DNA of 64,000 bases from Palsa-504 sp963742795 (GTDB lineage: Bacteria > Actinomycetota > Actinomycetes > Streptosporangiales > Streptosporangiaceae), in assembly GCA_963742795.1 (NCBI GenBank), contig CAVUNL010000018.1, forward strand, positions 62,001-126,000, read 5' to 3'. The stretch's first letter is position 1. Every line of letters starts with the position of its first letter. A program made the position numbers and the translations under genes. Positions 18,623 to 28,752 of the stretch are shown here, one piece after another. The notes under the pieces are model-generated. The model made no database searches, was not told the DNA's origin, and saw only the letters and a list, made by a program, of their open reading frames with translations.

Positions 18623-19303
18623 GTGAGCGAGGATTCCAGCCGTGCCGGGTGGCTGCCGCAGGCCCGCTCGTACCTGCGCGACGCCGACCCGGTGCTGGCG
18701 CGGCTCATCGACGGCCGGCCGGACTTCGACCCCCGGGCGTGGCTGACCGAGCTGCCGCCGATGGACCTGTACGGCGCGCTGCTGTTCCAGGTCACCGGCC
18801 AGCAGCTGTCCGTCCCGGCGACCCGCCGGACCGTGGCCCGCATCCAGGCCCTGTTCGGCGGCCACCTCCCCGCACCCGCCGAACTGCTGGCCGTCGACCC
18901 CGCCCAGCTCCGCCAGGCCGGCCTGTCCTGGCGGAAGATCGGCACGCTGCGCGACCTGGCCCAGCGGCTCACCGACGGCCGGCTGGACCAGGACGTGCTG
19001 AGCACCCTGCCCGACGATCAGCTCATGGCCGAGCTCACCGCGATTTCGGGCATCGGCCCGTGGACCGTGCAAGGCGCCATGCTCGTCGCGCTGCAGCGCG
19101 AAGACGTCGTCCTGCCCGGCGACCTGGCGCTCCGCAAGGCCATCCAGGCCGTCTACCAGCTGGGCCACCTGCCCGCCCAGGACGAGGTCCTGGCTATCGC
19201 CGAGAAATGGCGGCCCTACCGCAGCCTGGCCACCAGCTACCTGTTCTCCGCCGCCTTCGAGCCAGCCGACGCACCACCGGCCGTCCGGCTCGGGAGCGTT
19301 TGA
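18623..19303 (+). CDS. DNA-3-methyladenine glycosylase II (AlkA-type, HhH-GPD)
   Basis: Base-excision repair glycosylase removing alkylated purines (226 aa). The fold core shows LLFQVTGQQLSVPATRRT, the helix-hairpin-helix LTAISGIGPWTVQGAML near residues 135-150 and the catalytic Asp in VLPGDLALRKA (about 175). It lacks the N-terminal AlkA/Ada domains, so it is a minimal version. The GTG start abuts the stop of the upstream hydrolase gene. Confidence 0.87.
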   Translation: MSEDSSRAGWLPQARSYLRDADPVLARLIDGRPDFDPRAWLTELPPMDLYGALLFQVTGQQLSVPATRRTVARIQALFGGHLPAPAELLAVDPAQLRQAGLSWRKIGTLRDLAQRLTDGRLDQDVLSTLPDDQLMAELTAISGIGPWTVQGAMLVALQREDVVLPGDLALRKAIQAVYQLGHLPAQDEVLAIAEKWRPYRSLATSYLFSAAFEPADAPPAVRLGSV

Positions 19304-19418
19304 ACATGAACGGCGGCTGCACCCGGGTGCACCAGCGGCTCGGCCAGGAATGCGGTCACGTCGGATACTGTGAGAACTCTCCGGCGCCGTCACACCCGAG
19401 AGGGATCGGGCCGCACTT

Positions 19419-20699
19419 ATGTCGATGTTCGACTATGACGCCCGGCCGGTCACGCCGGGCGTTGTCCTGGTGGGCACGCCGACCTCCCGCGGCGGGTACG
19501 CGATCCGTGACTTCCTCAGCCGCAACGGTTACCCGTTCGAGTGGGTCGACGCCGGCCGGCCCGATGCAGTGCGGGTGGTCCTGGGGGTCGGAGAAGTGGA
19601 GCCATCGACGCTGCCGCTGTGCATCCTGCCGGACGGGTCGCGGCTGGCATCTGCGACGGTGGAACAGGTCGCCGCGGGTCTTGGCATGGTCGCAGCCCCG
19701 TCGCGGTCGGAATACGACCTGGCGATCGTCGGTGCAGGGCCGGCCGGGCTGGCCGCCGCCGTCAACGCGGCATCGGAGGGCCTCCGCACGGTGGTCGCCG
19801 AGGCGGTGGCCCCTGGCGGTCAGGCCGGAACTACGTCGATGATCGAAAACTATCTCGGTTTTCCTAACGGGATCAGCGGCAGCGAACTGGCGACCCGCGC
19901 GGCGGTGCAGGCGCGCCGGTTCGGCGCTGAATTGCTGCTGGCCAGACCCCTGGTCGACGTCTCGGCCGATGGGCCGGGCTATGTCGCCGAGCTGTCCGAC
20001 GGGACGCCGATACGCGGACGGGCGGTACTGTTCGCCAGCGGCGTCGAGTGGCGCCGCCTGGACGTGCCCGGGGTCGATGACCTGCTCGGAGCGGGGGTGT
20101 ACTACGGGGCCGGGCCGAGCGAGGCGCTGGCATGCACCGATTCCCAGGTCGTCGTGGTCGGCGGCGGCAACTCAGCGGGCCAGGCGGTTGTCCGGTTCTC
20201 CCGCTACGCGCAGCGTGTCACGCTGCTGGTCCGCGGCCACGACCTCGGCGCGTCGATGTCGCAGTACCTCATCGATCAGGTGTCGGCTATCCCGAATGTT
20301 GATGTGCGCCTGCGCACGCAGGTGACGGCCCTGGAAGCTGATGACCGCCTCCGGGCCGTCATCGTGCGCTCCGGGGACAGTGCCGAACCGGTGCCGTTGC
20401 CGGCGGACGCCTTGTTCATCTGCATCGGCGGGGCCCCCCGCACCGACGGCGCCGCAGGGATCGGGTTGGTCACCAACACGGCCGGGTACCTGATAACCGG
20501 CCGCGATGTCGCTCGCGAGCCAGGCAGCAACTGGCCACTGCCCAGGGAGCCGCTGCCGCTGGAGACTAATCTGCCCGGAGTGTTCGCCGCAGGCGACGTG
20601 CGCTGCGGGTCGGTCAAACGCTGCTCAGCGGCCATCGGCGAGGGATCGATGGCCGTGGCGCTTGTCCACCGCCGGCTGGCGGAGGTGGGCGGTGACTGA
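19419..20699 (+). CDS. thioredoxin-reductase-like flavoprotein without CxxC, glutaredoxin-like N-terminal domain
   Basis: 426 aa. Residues 1 to about 85 resemble a glutaredoxin/thioredoxin fold (VVLVGTPTSRGGYAIRDFLS) but have no CxxC. The rest is a class II pyridine-nucleotide disulfide oxidoreductase fold: FAD-binding AIVGAGPAGLAAAVNAAS, GGQAGTTSMIENYLGFP, NAD(P)-binding VVVVGGGNSAGQAVVRF and the C-terminal FAD contact GVFAAGDVRCGSVKRC. Where thioredoxin reductase has CATC it reads GVYYGAGPSEAL, so it cannot act as a disulfide reductase in the usual way. It may transfer electrons to another acceptor. It overlaps the LUD gene by 8 bp, implying coupled expression. Confidence 0.8.
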   Translation: MSMFDYDARPVTPGVVLVGTPTSRGGYAIRDFLSRNGYPFEWVDAGRPDAVRVVLGVGEVEPSTLPLCILPDGSRLASATVEQVAAGLGMVAAPSRSEYDLAIVGAGPAGLAAAVNAASEGLRTVVAEAVAPGGQAGTTSMIENYLGFPNGISGSELATRAAVQARRFGAELLLARPLVDVSADGPGYVAELSDGTPIRGRAVLFASGVEWRRLDVPGVDDLLGAGVYYGAGPSEALACTDSQVVVVGGGNSAGQAVVRFSRYAQRVTLLVRGHDLGASMSQYLIDQVSAIPNVDVRLRTQVTALEADDRLRAVIVRSGDSAEPVPLPADALFICIGGAPRTDGAAGIGLVTNTAGYLITGRDVAREPGSNWPLPREPLPLETNLPGVFAAGDVRCGSVKRCSAAIGEGSMAVALVHRRLAEVGGD

Positions 20700-21345
20700 G
20701 AAGCAGGTAGTAGCGAATCCCGACGCTGCAGTGTCCTCGGAATTCACCGAACTCGCCTCCGACGAGCGGATCGCCACAGCCGCAGCGGCGCTCGAACGCA
20801 ACGGCATCCAGCCGCTCCTCGCCGCCACAGGTGCCGACGCGAGGGGCCTGGTCGACTCCCTCCTCATGGACGGCGCCGAGGTCTACAACAACACCTCGCA
20901 GACCCTCGAAGCCATCGGCGTCGCCGACGACATCGAACGGTCCGGCCGCTATCAGCCGCTCCGGTTGCGGCTGTACCGGATGGACCGGGAAATGCAGCAC
21001 CGCGAGATGCGGACCCTGGCTGCGTCGCCCGACTATGTCGTCGGCAGCGTCCACGCGCTGACCGAAGGCGGATCGCTGCTCATCGCGTCCGCCAGCGGCA
21101 GCCAGCTGGGCCCGCTCGTGTCGGGAGCGGGGCGGGTGATCCTCGTCATCGGAGCCCAGAAGATCGTCAGCGACGTCGCAACGGGGCTGCGGCGCATCTA
21201 TGAATACTGCTACCCGCTTGAGGATGCCCGTGCCCGGCAAGCCTACGGAGTGCCCAGCGGGGTAAACAACATCGTCATCATCAATAAGGTGATAACTCCC
21301 GGCCGGGTCACTGCGATCATCGTCAAGGAGCGCCTCGGCTTCTGA
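20692..21345 (+). CDS. LUD-domain protein (LutC/YkgG-like)
   Basis: 217 aa from the GTG at 20692, which has GGAGG six bases upstream and overlaps the preceding stop. The LUD fold is visible in the phosphate-binding-like VYNNTSQTLEAIG, SVHALTEGGSLLIASASGSQL (quoted in part), ILVIGAQKIVSD and GVNNIVIINK. LUD proteins such as LutC and YkgG act with lactate-oxidising complexes, but no lutA/lutB gene is nearby. Its partner here is the CxxC-less flavoprotein. The substrate is unknown. Confidence 0.8.
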   Translation: MTEKQVVANPDAAVSSEFTELASDERIATAAAALERNGIQPLLAATGADARGLVDSLLMDGAEVYNNTSQTLEAIGVADDIERSGRYQPLRLRLYRMDREMQHREMRTLAASPDYVVGSVHALTEGGSLLIASASGSQLGPLVSGAGRVILVIGAQKIVSDVATGLRRIYEYCYPLEDARARQAYGVPSGVNNIVIINKVITPGRVTAIIVKERLGF

Positions 21346-21403
21346 TGACCGGCAGCAGGGCCAGTACGTTCCCGCAGGTCAGATACCAGCCGGACGTTGC
21401 CCG

Positions 21404-22180
21404 TCATAACTTGGGCTGGAACCTGATCCCGCCGTCGAAGCGGACGACATCCGCGTTGAGGTAGTCGTTCCCGATCAGGCTCAGCACCAGGTGACCGAAC
21501 TCGTCCGCCCGCCCCATGCGCTTGGGGAAGACGACCGGGGCCGCCAGCCGGGCCTTGAACTCCTCGGAGCCGGGGCTGGACCCGTAGATCGGGGTGTCGA
21601 TGATGCCGGGGCAGATCGTGTTGACCCGCACCCCGATGGCGGACAGGTCCCGCGCGGCGGGCAGGGTCATCCCGATGATGCCGCCCTTGGACGCGGAATA
21701 GGCGACCTGGCCGGTCTGCCCCTCGATGCCCGCTATCGAGGAGGTGTTGATGATGACGCCGCGCTGCCCGTCACCGTCGGCGGGCTCGGTCCGGGCGATG
21801 GCCGCGGCGGCGATGCGCATCAGGTTGAAGGTGCCGATCAGGTTGATGTTGATGACCCGCTGGTAGGCGGCCAGGTCGTGCGGGGTGCCGTCCCGCCCGA
21901 CCGTACGCGCCGCCCAGCCGATGCCCGCGCAGCTCACTGCGACCCGCAGCGGGGCTCCGGTGCCGGCCGCGGCGTCCACCGCGGCCTGGACCGACGCCTC
22001 GTCGGCCACGTCGGTCCGCGCGAACACGCCGCCGGTCTCGCTGGCCACCCGCTTGCCGCCGTCTTCGTTCAGGTCGGCGATGACCACCGTCGCGCCTGCG
22101 GCGGCGAGCGCCCGGGCGGCCGCCTCGCCCAGCCCGCTCGCGCCGCCGGAGACGATCGCCGCAGTACCGTTTACGTCCAT
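21404..22180 (-). CDS. short-chain dehydrogenase/reductase (3-hydroxyacyl-CoA dehydrogenase type 2-like)
   Basis: 258-aa classical SDR. The cofactor loop is VSGGASGLGEAAA (TGxxxGxG variant with Ser), the acidic end of strand 2 is IADLNEDG (NAD preference), and the catalytic set is Ser in TSSIAG with YSASK. GIIDTPIYGS and VRFDGGIRF are the substrate and C-terminal regions. The pattern resembles 17-beta-HSD10/3-hydroxyacyl-CoA dehydrogenase type II, suggesting fatty acid or branched-chain acyl oxidation, but the substrate is not determined. It is followed downstream by nothing on its strand and preceded by the kamA-like gene. Confidence 0.85.
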   Translation of the reverse strand: MDVNGTAAIVSGGASGLGEAAARALAAAGATVVIADLNEDGGKRVASETGGVFARTDVADEASVQAAVDAAAGTGAPLRVAVSCAGIGWAARTVGRDGTPHDLAAYQRVININLIGTFNLMRIAAAAIARTEPADGDGQRGVIINTSSIAGIEGQTGQVAYSASKGGIIGMTLPAARDLSAIGVRVNTICPGIIDTPIYGSSPGSEEFKARLAAPVVFPKRMGRADEFGHLVLSLIGNDYLNADVVRFDGGIRFQPKL

Positions 22181-22271
22181 GCCGGGAGCATACTCGGCGC
22201 GGCCCGGCGGCCCCGCCCGTGGTCCCGGCTGCCGGCCAGGACCACGTGGCGGTCGCTGGCGCGGAACCGGT

Positions 22272-23672
<1,401 letters not shown>

Positions 23673-23713
23673 GCGCCTTCTCCCTCGTCGTGCGCGCGGC
23701 GGGGCGAAGGCGC
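23673..23713 (-). promoter_or_regulatory. hairpin overlapping the kamA ribosome-binding site
   Basis: GCGCCTTC (23673-23680) pairs perfectly with GAAGGCGC (23706-23713) across a 25-nt loop. In the leftward mRNA the second arm lies directly before the GTG and includes part of the Shine-Dalgarno sequence GGGAGAAGG, so folding could lower translation. Function is inferred from position only. Confidence 0.4.
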
Positions 23714-24304
23714 CGCTCCGCGCGTGAAATAGCCCTGATGACACCCGCTCCCCAGCGGTTCCCCCCGGCCTGGCCGTGCCCCCGGTAGCTGCTCGGCCAG
23801 AACTGCTTCCACGTGTATTTACGCTCTGGCAGCTTCGTTGGTTCCGATTCTCTATCCGCCTTTCTCTTGGTGAGACAAATACCATGCTTCGCAGGAAGTA
23901 TTCGGCAGAATCCCAGGATCTTCTCAGTGCCTATTTTTTAATTCGACGCATTCTGTCCGTACATAGCCGTATAATGCCCAGCCTGTAGCAGTTACTGGTC
24001 GTACACGCCGTTCCGCCCGGAATGTTCCGGCGACCGGACGGCCCCGCACCGGGCCGGGTTCCCGGCCGGGGCCATAATGGGCCCACTACACAGGCCCATC
24101 ACACAGGCCCATCACACGGGCACAAGTTCGCTGAAGGAAACGAAGGATGAGGCGTCATCCCCGGCCGCAAATCCCTTGGGTAACCCGCTGAGCACGGCCC
24201 CGGACCGTCCGGAACGACGGCCCGCCGCCCGGCGGGACGAGGGCAGGGTCGAGGGCGCGCGCGAGGGCAGCGCCGGCCCGCGCGGCGCGAAGGGGGCCGG
24301 GGAG
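23714..24304. other. intergenic region with an unusually AT-rich patch
   Basis: About 590 bp lie between the kamA-like gene and plsX. Positions about 23815-23990 are strikingly AT-rich for this genome, with TATTTTTTAATTC near 23932 and several TATA-like stretches. A 71-codon open frame (23776-23988) crosses it but has no good ribosome-binding site and no recognisable motif, so I do not call it a gene. The patch may hold promoters for the flanking divergent genes or be foreign DNA. Positions 24120-24300 are ordinary GC-rich sequence. Confidence 0.6.
24081..24119. repeat. three 13-bp tandem repeats upstream of plsX
   Basis: Units GCCCACTACACAG, GCCCATCACACAG and GCCCATCACACGG lie end to end. 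They are 186 bp before the chosen plsX start. Confidence 0.85.
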
Positions 24305-25906
24305 ATGGTAGCGGCCCGTCCCGGTGGCCCGGTGCCCGGTCCGGTGCTGGCCGTCGACGCCATGGGCGGCGACCACGCCCCCGATGAGATCGTCGCGGGC
24401 GCGCTGGCCGCCCAGCGCGAGCACGGCATCCAGATCCTGCTGACCGGGCCTGCCGCACGCCTGCACCAGGCGCTGACCAAGGCGGGCGCGAGCCCCCGGG
24501 CCGACGAGCTGACCATCGTGCCCGCCGAGGACAACCTGGCCATGGACGAGGGCGCGCTGGCCAGCCTGCGGCGCCCGCGGTCGAGCGTGGCCGTGGCCTG
24601 CCAGCTGGTCCGGCGCGGCGACGCGGCGGCCGTGGTGTCGGCCGGCTCGACCGCCGGCGTGGTCGCCACCGCCCGGCTGCGGCTGCGGTCGCTGCCCGAC
24701 GTGCCGCGGCCGGGGCTGGCCGTGGTGCTGCCGACCCGGCCCGGCCGCACCGTGCTCATCGACGCCGGGGCCACCGCCGACCCCAAGCCGGAGATGCTCG
24801 TGCAGTTCGGCCAGCTCGGGGTGGCCTACGCCCAGCTCGCGCTCGGCGTCAGCGCCCCGCGGGTGGGGCTGCTCACCATCGGGTCCGAACCCGGCAAGGG
24901 CAACAAGTTTACCCGGCGGGCCCACGAGCTGCTGGCCGCCGATCCGCCGCACGGCGCGCTCCCGCTGGCCTTCGCGGGCAACGTGGAGGGCGGTGACCTG
25001 CTGGCCGGCGAGGTCGACGTGATCGTGACCGACGGCTTCACCGGGAACGTGGCGCTGAAGACGCTGGAAGGCTCGATCCGGTTCGCCTCGGCCGAGCTGC
25101 GGGCCGCGGTGACCGCCTCCGCGGCCGCGCGGTTCGGCGCCTTCCTGCAGCGGCGCGGCCTGCGCGAGCTGACCGCCCGGCTGGATTCGGAGAGCTACGG
25201 CGGCGCCGTCCTGCTGGGCCTGGGCGGGACGGTGGTCATCGCCCACGGCGCCAGCACCGCCCGCGCGATCACCTCGGCCTGCCTGCTCGCCGCCGACCTG
25301 GCCCGCGGCGAGATCACCGAGAAGATCACCCAGCGGCTTAGCCCGGGCCGCCCGGTCAGCAGGGACCGCCACTTCCTGCGCCGCCCGTTATCGCGCCGTT
25401 ATCGCGTTAACCCCGGCCAGCCATCGCCGATACCCTTGAACCGTGACCGATCCGCAGCAGGTTCTCGCACAACGGGTGCACGACGCCATCGCGGCGTCGT
25501 TCGGGCCGGACTTCGGCGACGCCGACCCGGTGATCCGGCCGTCCTCGTTCGCGGACTTCCAGGCCAACGTGGCGCTCCCGCTCGGCAAGCGGCTGGGCCG
25601 CCCGCCGCGCGAGGTGGCGGCCGAACTGGCCAGCCGGGCTCGAGGTGTCCGACGTGTGCGAGCCGCCCGAGGTCAGCGGGCCGGGCTTCATCAACTTCCG
25701 GCTGCGCGACGAGTGGATCGCCGATCAGGCCTCGCGCATGCTCGACGACCCCCGGCTGGGGCTGGAGCCCGTGGCCCGGCCGCAGACGGTGGTGGTGGAG
25801 TACTCCTCGCCCAACATCGCCAAGGAGATGCACGTCGGGCACCTGCGCACGACCGTCGTCGGGGACGCCGTCGCGCGGGTCCTGGAGTTCGCCGGCCACC
25901 ACGTGA
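24305..25906 (+). CDS. plsX: phosphate acyltransferase PlsX, reading frame runs on into argS
   Basis: PlsX makes acyl-phosphate from acyl-ACP for phosphatidic acid synthesis, working at the membrane with PlsY. Signatures: VLAVDAMGGDHAPDEIV, VVSAGSTAGVVATA, IDAGATADPKPEML, FAGNVEGGDL, IVTDGFTGNVALK. The conserved protein ends near 25345 (EKITQRL), but the frame has no stop until 25906 and so overlaps the start of argS by about 460 nt in another frame. A base error near the end of plsX or a real C-terminal extension are both possible. A stop (TAG, 25345-25349 region) exists in a neighbouring frame. I chose ATG 24305; an upstream in-frame ATG at 24077 would add 76 low-complexity residues. Confidence 0.75.
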   Translation: MVAARPGGPVPGPVLAVDAMGGDHAPDEIVAGALAAQREHGIQILLTGPAARLHQALTKAGASPRADELTIVPAEDNLAMDEGALASLRRPRSSVAVACQLVRRGDAAAVVSAGSTAGVVATARLRLRSLPDVPRPGLAVVLPTRPGRTVLIDAGATADPKPEMLVQFGQLGVAYAQLALGVSAPRVGLLTIGSEPGKGNKFTRRAHELLAADPPHGALPLAFAGNVEGGDLLAGEVDVIVTDGFTGNVALKTLEGSIRFASAELRAAVTASAAARFGAFLQRRGLRELTARLDSESYGGAVLLGLGGTVVIAHGASTARAITSACLLAADLARGEITEKITQRLSPGRPVSRDRHFLRRPLSRRYRVNPGQPSPIPLNRDRSAAGSRTTGARRHRGVVRAGLRRRRPGDPAVLVRGLPGQRGAPARQAAGPPAARGGGRTGQPGSRCPTCASRPRSAGRASSTSGCATSGSPIRPRACSTTPGWGWSPWPGRRRWWWSTPRPTSPRRCTSGTCARPSSGTPSRGSWSSPATT

Positions 25907-27192
25907 TCAGGGACAACCACGTCGGTGACTGGGGCACCCAGTTCGGCATGCTGATCGAGTACCTGCTGGACGTGGGCGAGGACTCGCCCGAGGCGGCGCT
26001 GCTGCGCACCGACCCGAACGCGTTCTACCAGGCTGCCCGGCGCAAGTTCGTTTCCGACCCGGGATTCGCGGACCGCGCCAGGAAACGCGTGGTGGACCTG
26101 CAGGGCGGCGACCCGGACACCTTGCGGCTCTGGCAAGAGATCGTCGGCCTGTCCATGGACTACCTGCACCGGATCTACGCCCGCCTGCTGGTCACGCTCA
26201 CCGACGCCGACATCAGGGGCGAGAGCTTCTACAACGACCTGCTGGCCGACACGGTGGCCATGCTGGAAGCCGACGGCATCGCCGTCTACAGCGACGGCGC
26301 GCTGTGCGCGTTCCCGCCCGGCTTCACCGGCCGGGAGGGCGGGCCGCTGCCCCTGATCATCCGCAAAAGCGATGGCGGCTACAACTACGCCACCACCGAC
26401 CTGGCCACCATCCGGTACCGGATCGATGTGCTGCACTGCGACCGCGCCATCTACGTGGTCGGCTCCGACCAGACCCTGCACTTCCAGATGGTCTTCGCGG
26501 TGGCCCGGGAGGCGGGCTGGATCCCGCCGCAGGCCCGGTTCGAGCACGCCCAGGTCGGCCTCGTCTCCGCGCCCGGCGGCGGCCGGCTGCGCACCAGGTC
26601 CGGTGACAACGTGCAGCTCACCGACCTGCTGCAGGAAGCCGTGGACCGCGCGGGCGTGGTCCTGGCCGAGCTGGAGGCGCCGTCCCGGTTCGAGCCGGGC
26701 GAGGTGGACGCGATCGCCGAGGCGGTCGGCGTCGGGGCGGTGAAGTACGCCGACCTGTCCACCGCCCGGGAGAGCGCCTACGTGTTCGACTGGGACCGGA
26801 TGATCTCGTTCCGCGGCAACACCGGCCCGTACCTGCAGTACGCGACGGCGCGGATCCGGTCGATCTTCCGCCGGGCAGGCGGGGACGCCGACCCGGCCCT
26901 GCGAGGATCGCGGGTGGCCGTCGCCGCCGCGCCCGAGCGGGCGCTGGCACTGCGGCTGCTCGATTTCGGCGCCATCGTCACCGGTGTCGGCGAGACCGCC
27001 GAGCCGCACCGCCTGTGCGCGTACCTGTTCGACGTGGCCAGCCTGTTCACCGCGTTCTACGAGGAGTGCCCGGTGCTGAAGGCCGAGCCCGAGTCGCTGC
27101 GGGCGGCCCGGCTCGCGCTGTGCGCGCTGACGCTGAGCGTGCTGTCGACCGGCCTGGGCCTGCTCGGCGTGCCGGTTCCCGACCGCATGTAA
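25443..27192 (+). CDS. argS: arginyl-tRNA synthetase, with apparent frameshift
   Basis: Class I synthetase charging tRNA-Arg. The N-terminal additional domain (DPQQVLAQRVHDAIAASFG, SFADFQANVALPLGKRL) is in the first frame. The second frame continues VSDVCEPPEVSGPGFINF, the HIGH motif EMHVGHLRTT, KSDGGYNYATTDLA and the anticodon domain GNTGPYLQYATARIRSI. The total length is 1750 nt, one base over; removing one G from the GGG at 25636-25638 restores a 582-aa protein of normal length. As argS is essential, either the sequence has an error or another argS exists. It starts from the GTG at 25443. Confidence 0.88.
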
Positions 27193-27232
27193 GACGCACC
27201 ACGTAAGACCCATAACCGAGCGCTGAACTCCG

Positions 27233-27251
27233 CCCCGCGCGCCGCGCGGGG
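27233..27251. terminator. GC hairpin after argS
   Basis: CCCCGCGC-GCC-GCGCGGGG is a perfect 8-bp stem with a 3-nt loop, 41 bp after the argS stop. There is no U-tract, which is common in actinomycete terminators. Confidence 0.5.
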
Positions 27252-27436
27252 ACGGCCGGCCGCGCCCGGTCAGCCTGTGAGCCCGCGAACGTAGTGCTTA
27301 CGGGCGGGGGGAATCCATTTCCGGGCCCGGCGGTCCAGGGCACGCTCAGACGCATGGACACCAACGGGCCGTCCATCGGCTACCCAGTACCACCCAGGCC
27401 CGCCCACGACCTGGACGCGCGAAGCGGGCGCAGCGT

Positions 27437-27449
27437 CCTCCGAAGGAGG
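27437..27449 (+). promoter_or_regulatory. Shine-Dalgarno inside a small hairpin
   Basis: CCTCC-GAA-GGAGG precedes the ATG at 27455 by five bases. The strong GGAGG is perfectly complementary to the CCTCC beside it, so ribosome access could be modulated. The stem is only 5 bp. Confidence 0.4.
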
Positions 27450-27454
27450 CATCC

Positions 27455-28354
27455 ATGATGGCCCGCAATAGGCGTTTCGGGAGGAACCGCTCGGCGGTCC
27501 TGAAGACCGGGGCCGGCATCGCGACCGCGGCCGTGCTCGGCGGCGGCGCGATCGCCGTCGCCGCCATGGCCGCCGGCGGACACCCCGCCGGAATCGTCGC
27601 GGCGCCGGCGGCCCACACCGCCCGGTTCGCCAACGAGGGCACCATGCTCGCCGCGGCGCTGGCCGACTGGAACTCATCCAAGCAGGGCAGCTACTCCCAG
27701 CTGGCCCAGATGACCTCGGCGCGGGGCTACAGCCAGACCTCGCACCAGGGCAAGACGCTCGACATCCAGCGCGGCATCGTGGTCCTGGCCACGAACCAGT
27801 TCATCATCTTGCAGTCCGCTAACGGCTCGCTGCACCTGTGGCTGATCTCGGGCGCGACCAAGTTCCAGAACGTCTCGAGCACCACGGCGGGTACCGCGGC
27901 GCTGACCGCGAGCACCTCCGCGACGCAGCAGGCCATGGTGTCGGGCAACATGATCCCGGCCACCACGCTGCTCGCCGGGAGCCCCACCACGGCCGCCGCC
28001 ATGCTCGCGCCGAGCACCGCGACCCAGACGGTGACCGTCCAGGTGGCCGGCACCGACCTCACCGTGACGGTCACGGTGACGCGGAGCACCGCGGCGGTGT
28101 CGCAGACCGCGACCACGCCGGTCAACGCCATGCCGGCCCCGATGATGACCAGCTACACGATGAACGCGTGGCAGGCCGCGAACTCCGTGGCCCGCGGCGA
28201 CCTGGCCGTCATCGCCGGCACCCGCACGCACCATATGCTGCACGCTCAGCTGGTCCTCTTCAGCCCGCTCACCACGAGCATGGTCGGCGGGAAGACCGGC
28301 AGCGGGCTGACCAAGCAGGCGGCCACGCCCAGCTCGTCGCCGGCGCACTGGTGA
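27455..28354 (+). CDS. exported or membrane-anchored protein of unknown function
   Basis: 299 aa. A basic N-terminus (MMARNRRFGRNRSAVLKTG) precedes a hydrophobic segment at about residues 20-42 that could be a signal anchor. The body has one structured-looking part (about 70-130: IVVLATNQFIILQSANGS, LHLWLISGATKF) that suggests beta strands, then a long Ala/Thr-rich region with few charged residues, typical of an extended or glycosylated wall-spanning stalk. I do not recognise the family. The start is fixed by AAGGAGG. Its stop overlaps the start of the receiver-less DNA-binding gene (GTGA), so the pair is translationally coupled. Confidence 0.7.
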   Translation: MMARNRRFGRNRSAVLKTGAGIATAAVLGGGAIAVAAMAAGGHPAGIVAAPAAHTARFANEGTMLAAALADWNSSKQGSYSQLAQMTSARGYSQTSHQGKTLDIQRGIVVLATNQFIILQSANGSLHLWLISGATKFQNVSSTTAGTAALTASTSATQQAMVSGNMIPATTLLAGSPTTAAAMLAPSTATQTVTVQVAGTDLTVTVTVTRSTAAVSQTATTPVNAMPAPMMTSYTMNAWQAANSVARGDLAVIAGTRTHHMLHAQLVLFSPLTTSMVGGKTGSGLTKQAATPSSSPAHW

Positions 28355-28752
28355 GCCCAGTTACTCAGCCGGTTCCGGCTCCGGAGTACCCGCGTCTCGC
28401 GCGGGTGCTCCGGAGCGTTGCCGTAAGCGCGCCGCTGCGCTGCGGCGACCTGGTGCTGGACGAGGAACGCTGGACCGTCCACCGGGCCGGGACGCCGGTG
28501 GACCTGTCGCCCACCGAGTTCCGGCTCCTGGCCTGCCTGATGCGGCACCAGGGCACGGTGCTGTCCAAGACCCAGCTGCTGCACAGCGTGTGGGGCTGGG
28601 GCTACACCGGCCAGTCCCAGGTCGTCGAGACGTACGTGAGCTACCTGCGGCGCAAGCTCGGCCGGCTCGGCCCGCCGCTCATCCACACCTATCGCGGGGC
28701 CGGCTACGTGCTGCGCGGCGCGCAGACGCGCGGCCCAGGGGACCGTGCCTAG
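28351..28752 (+). CDS. stand-alone OmpR/PhoB-type winged-helix DNA-binding protein
   Basis: 133 aa from the GTG at 28351. It is essentially one Trans_reg_C domain (about 30-125): RCGDLVLDEERWTVHRAG, LSPTEFRLLACLMRHQG, ETYVSYLRRKLGRLG and HTYRGAGYVLR. There is no receiver domain, and none is encoded in another frame upstream, where the exported protein lies. It therefore cannot be controlled by phosphorylation in the usual way. Coupling to the exported protein suggests a shared role. Its stop codon lies in the first copy of a 34-bp tandem duplication. Confidence 0.82.
   Translation: MSPVTQPVPAPEYPRLARVLRSVAVSAPLRCGDLVLDEERWTVHRAGTPVDLSPTEFRLLACLMRHQGTVLSKTQLLHSVWGWGYTGQSQVVETYVSYLRRKLGRLGPPLIHTYRGAGYVLRGAQTRGPGDRA

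Noticed and set aside
23776..23988. 71-codon frame in the AT-rich patch
   Set aside because: No ribosome-binding site, no motif, and codon use unlike the neighbours. Kept only as part of the intergenic description.
24077..24304. 76-residue N-terminal extension of PlsX
   Set aside because: It is low-complexity, crosses a tandem repeat, and has no counterpart in the family. A start near 24305 gives the usual N-terminus.
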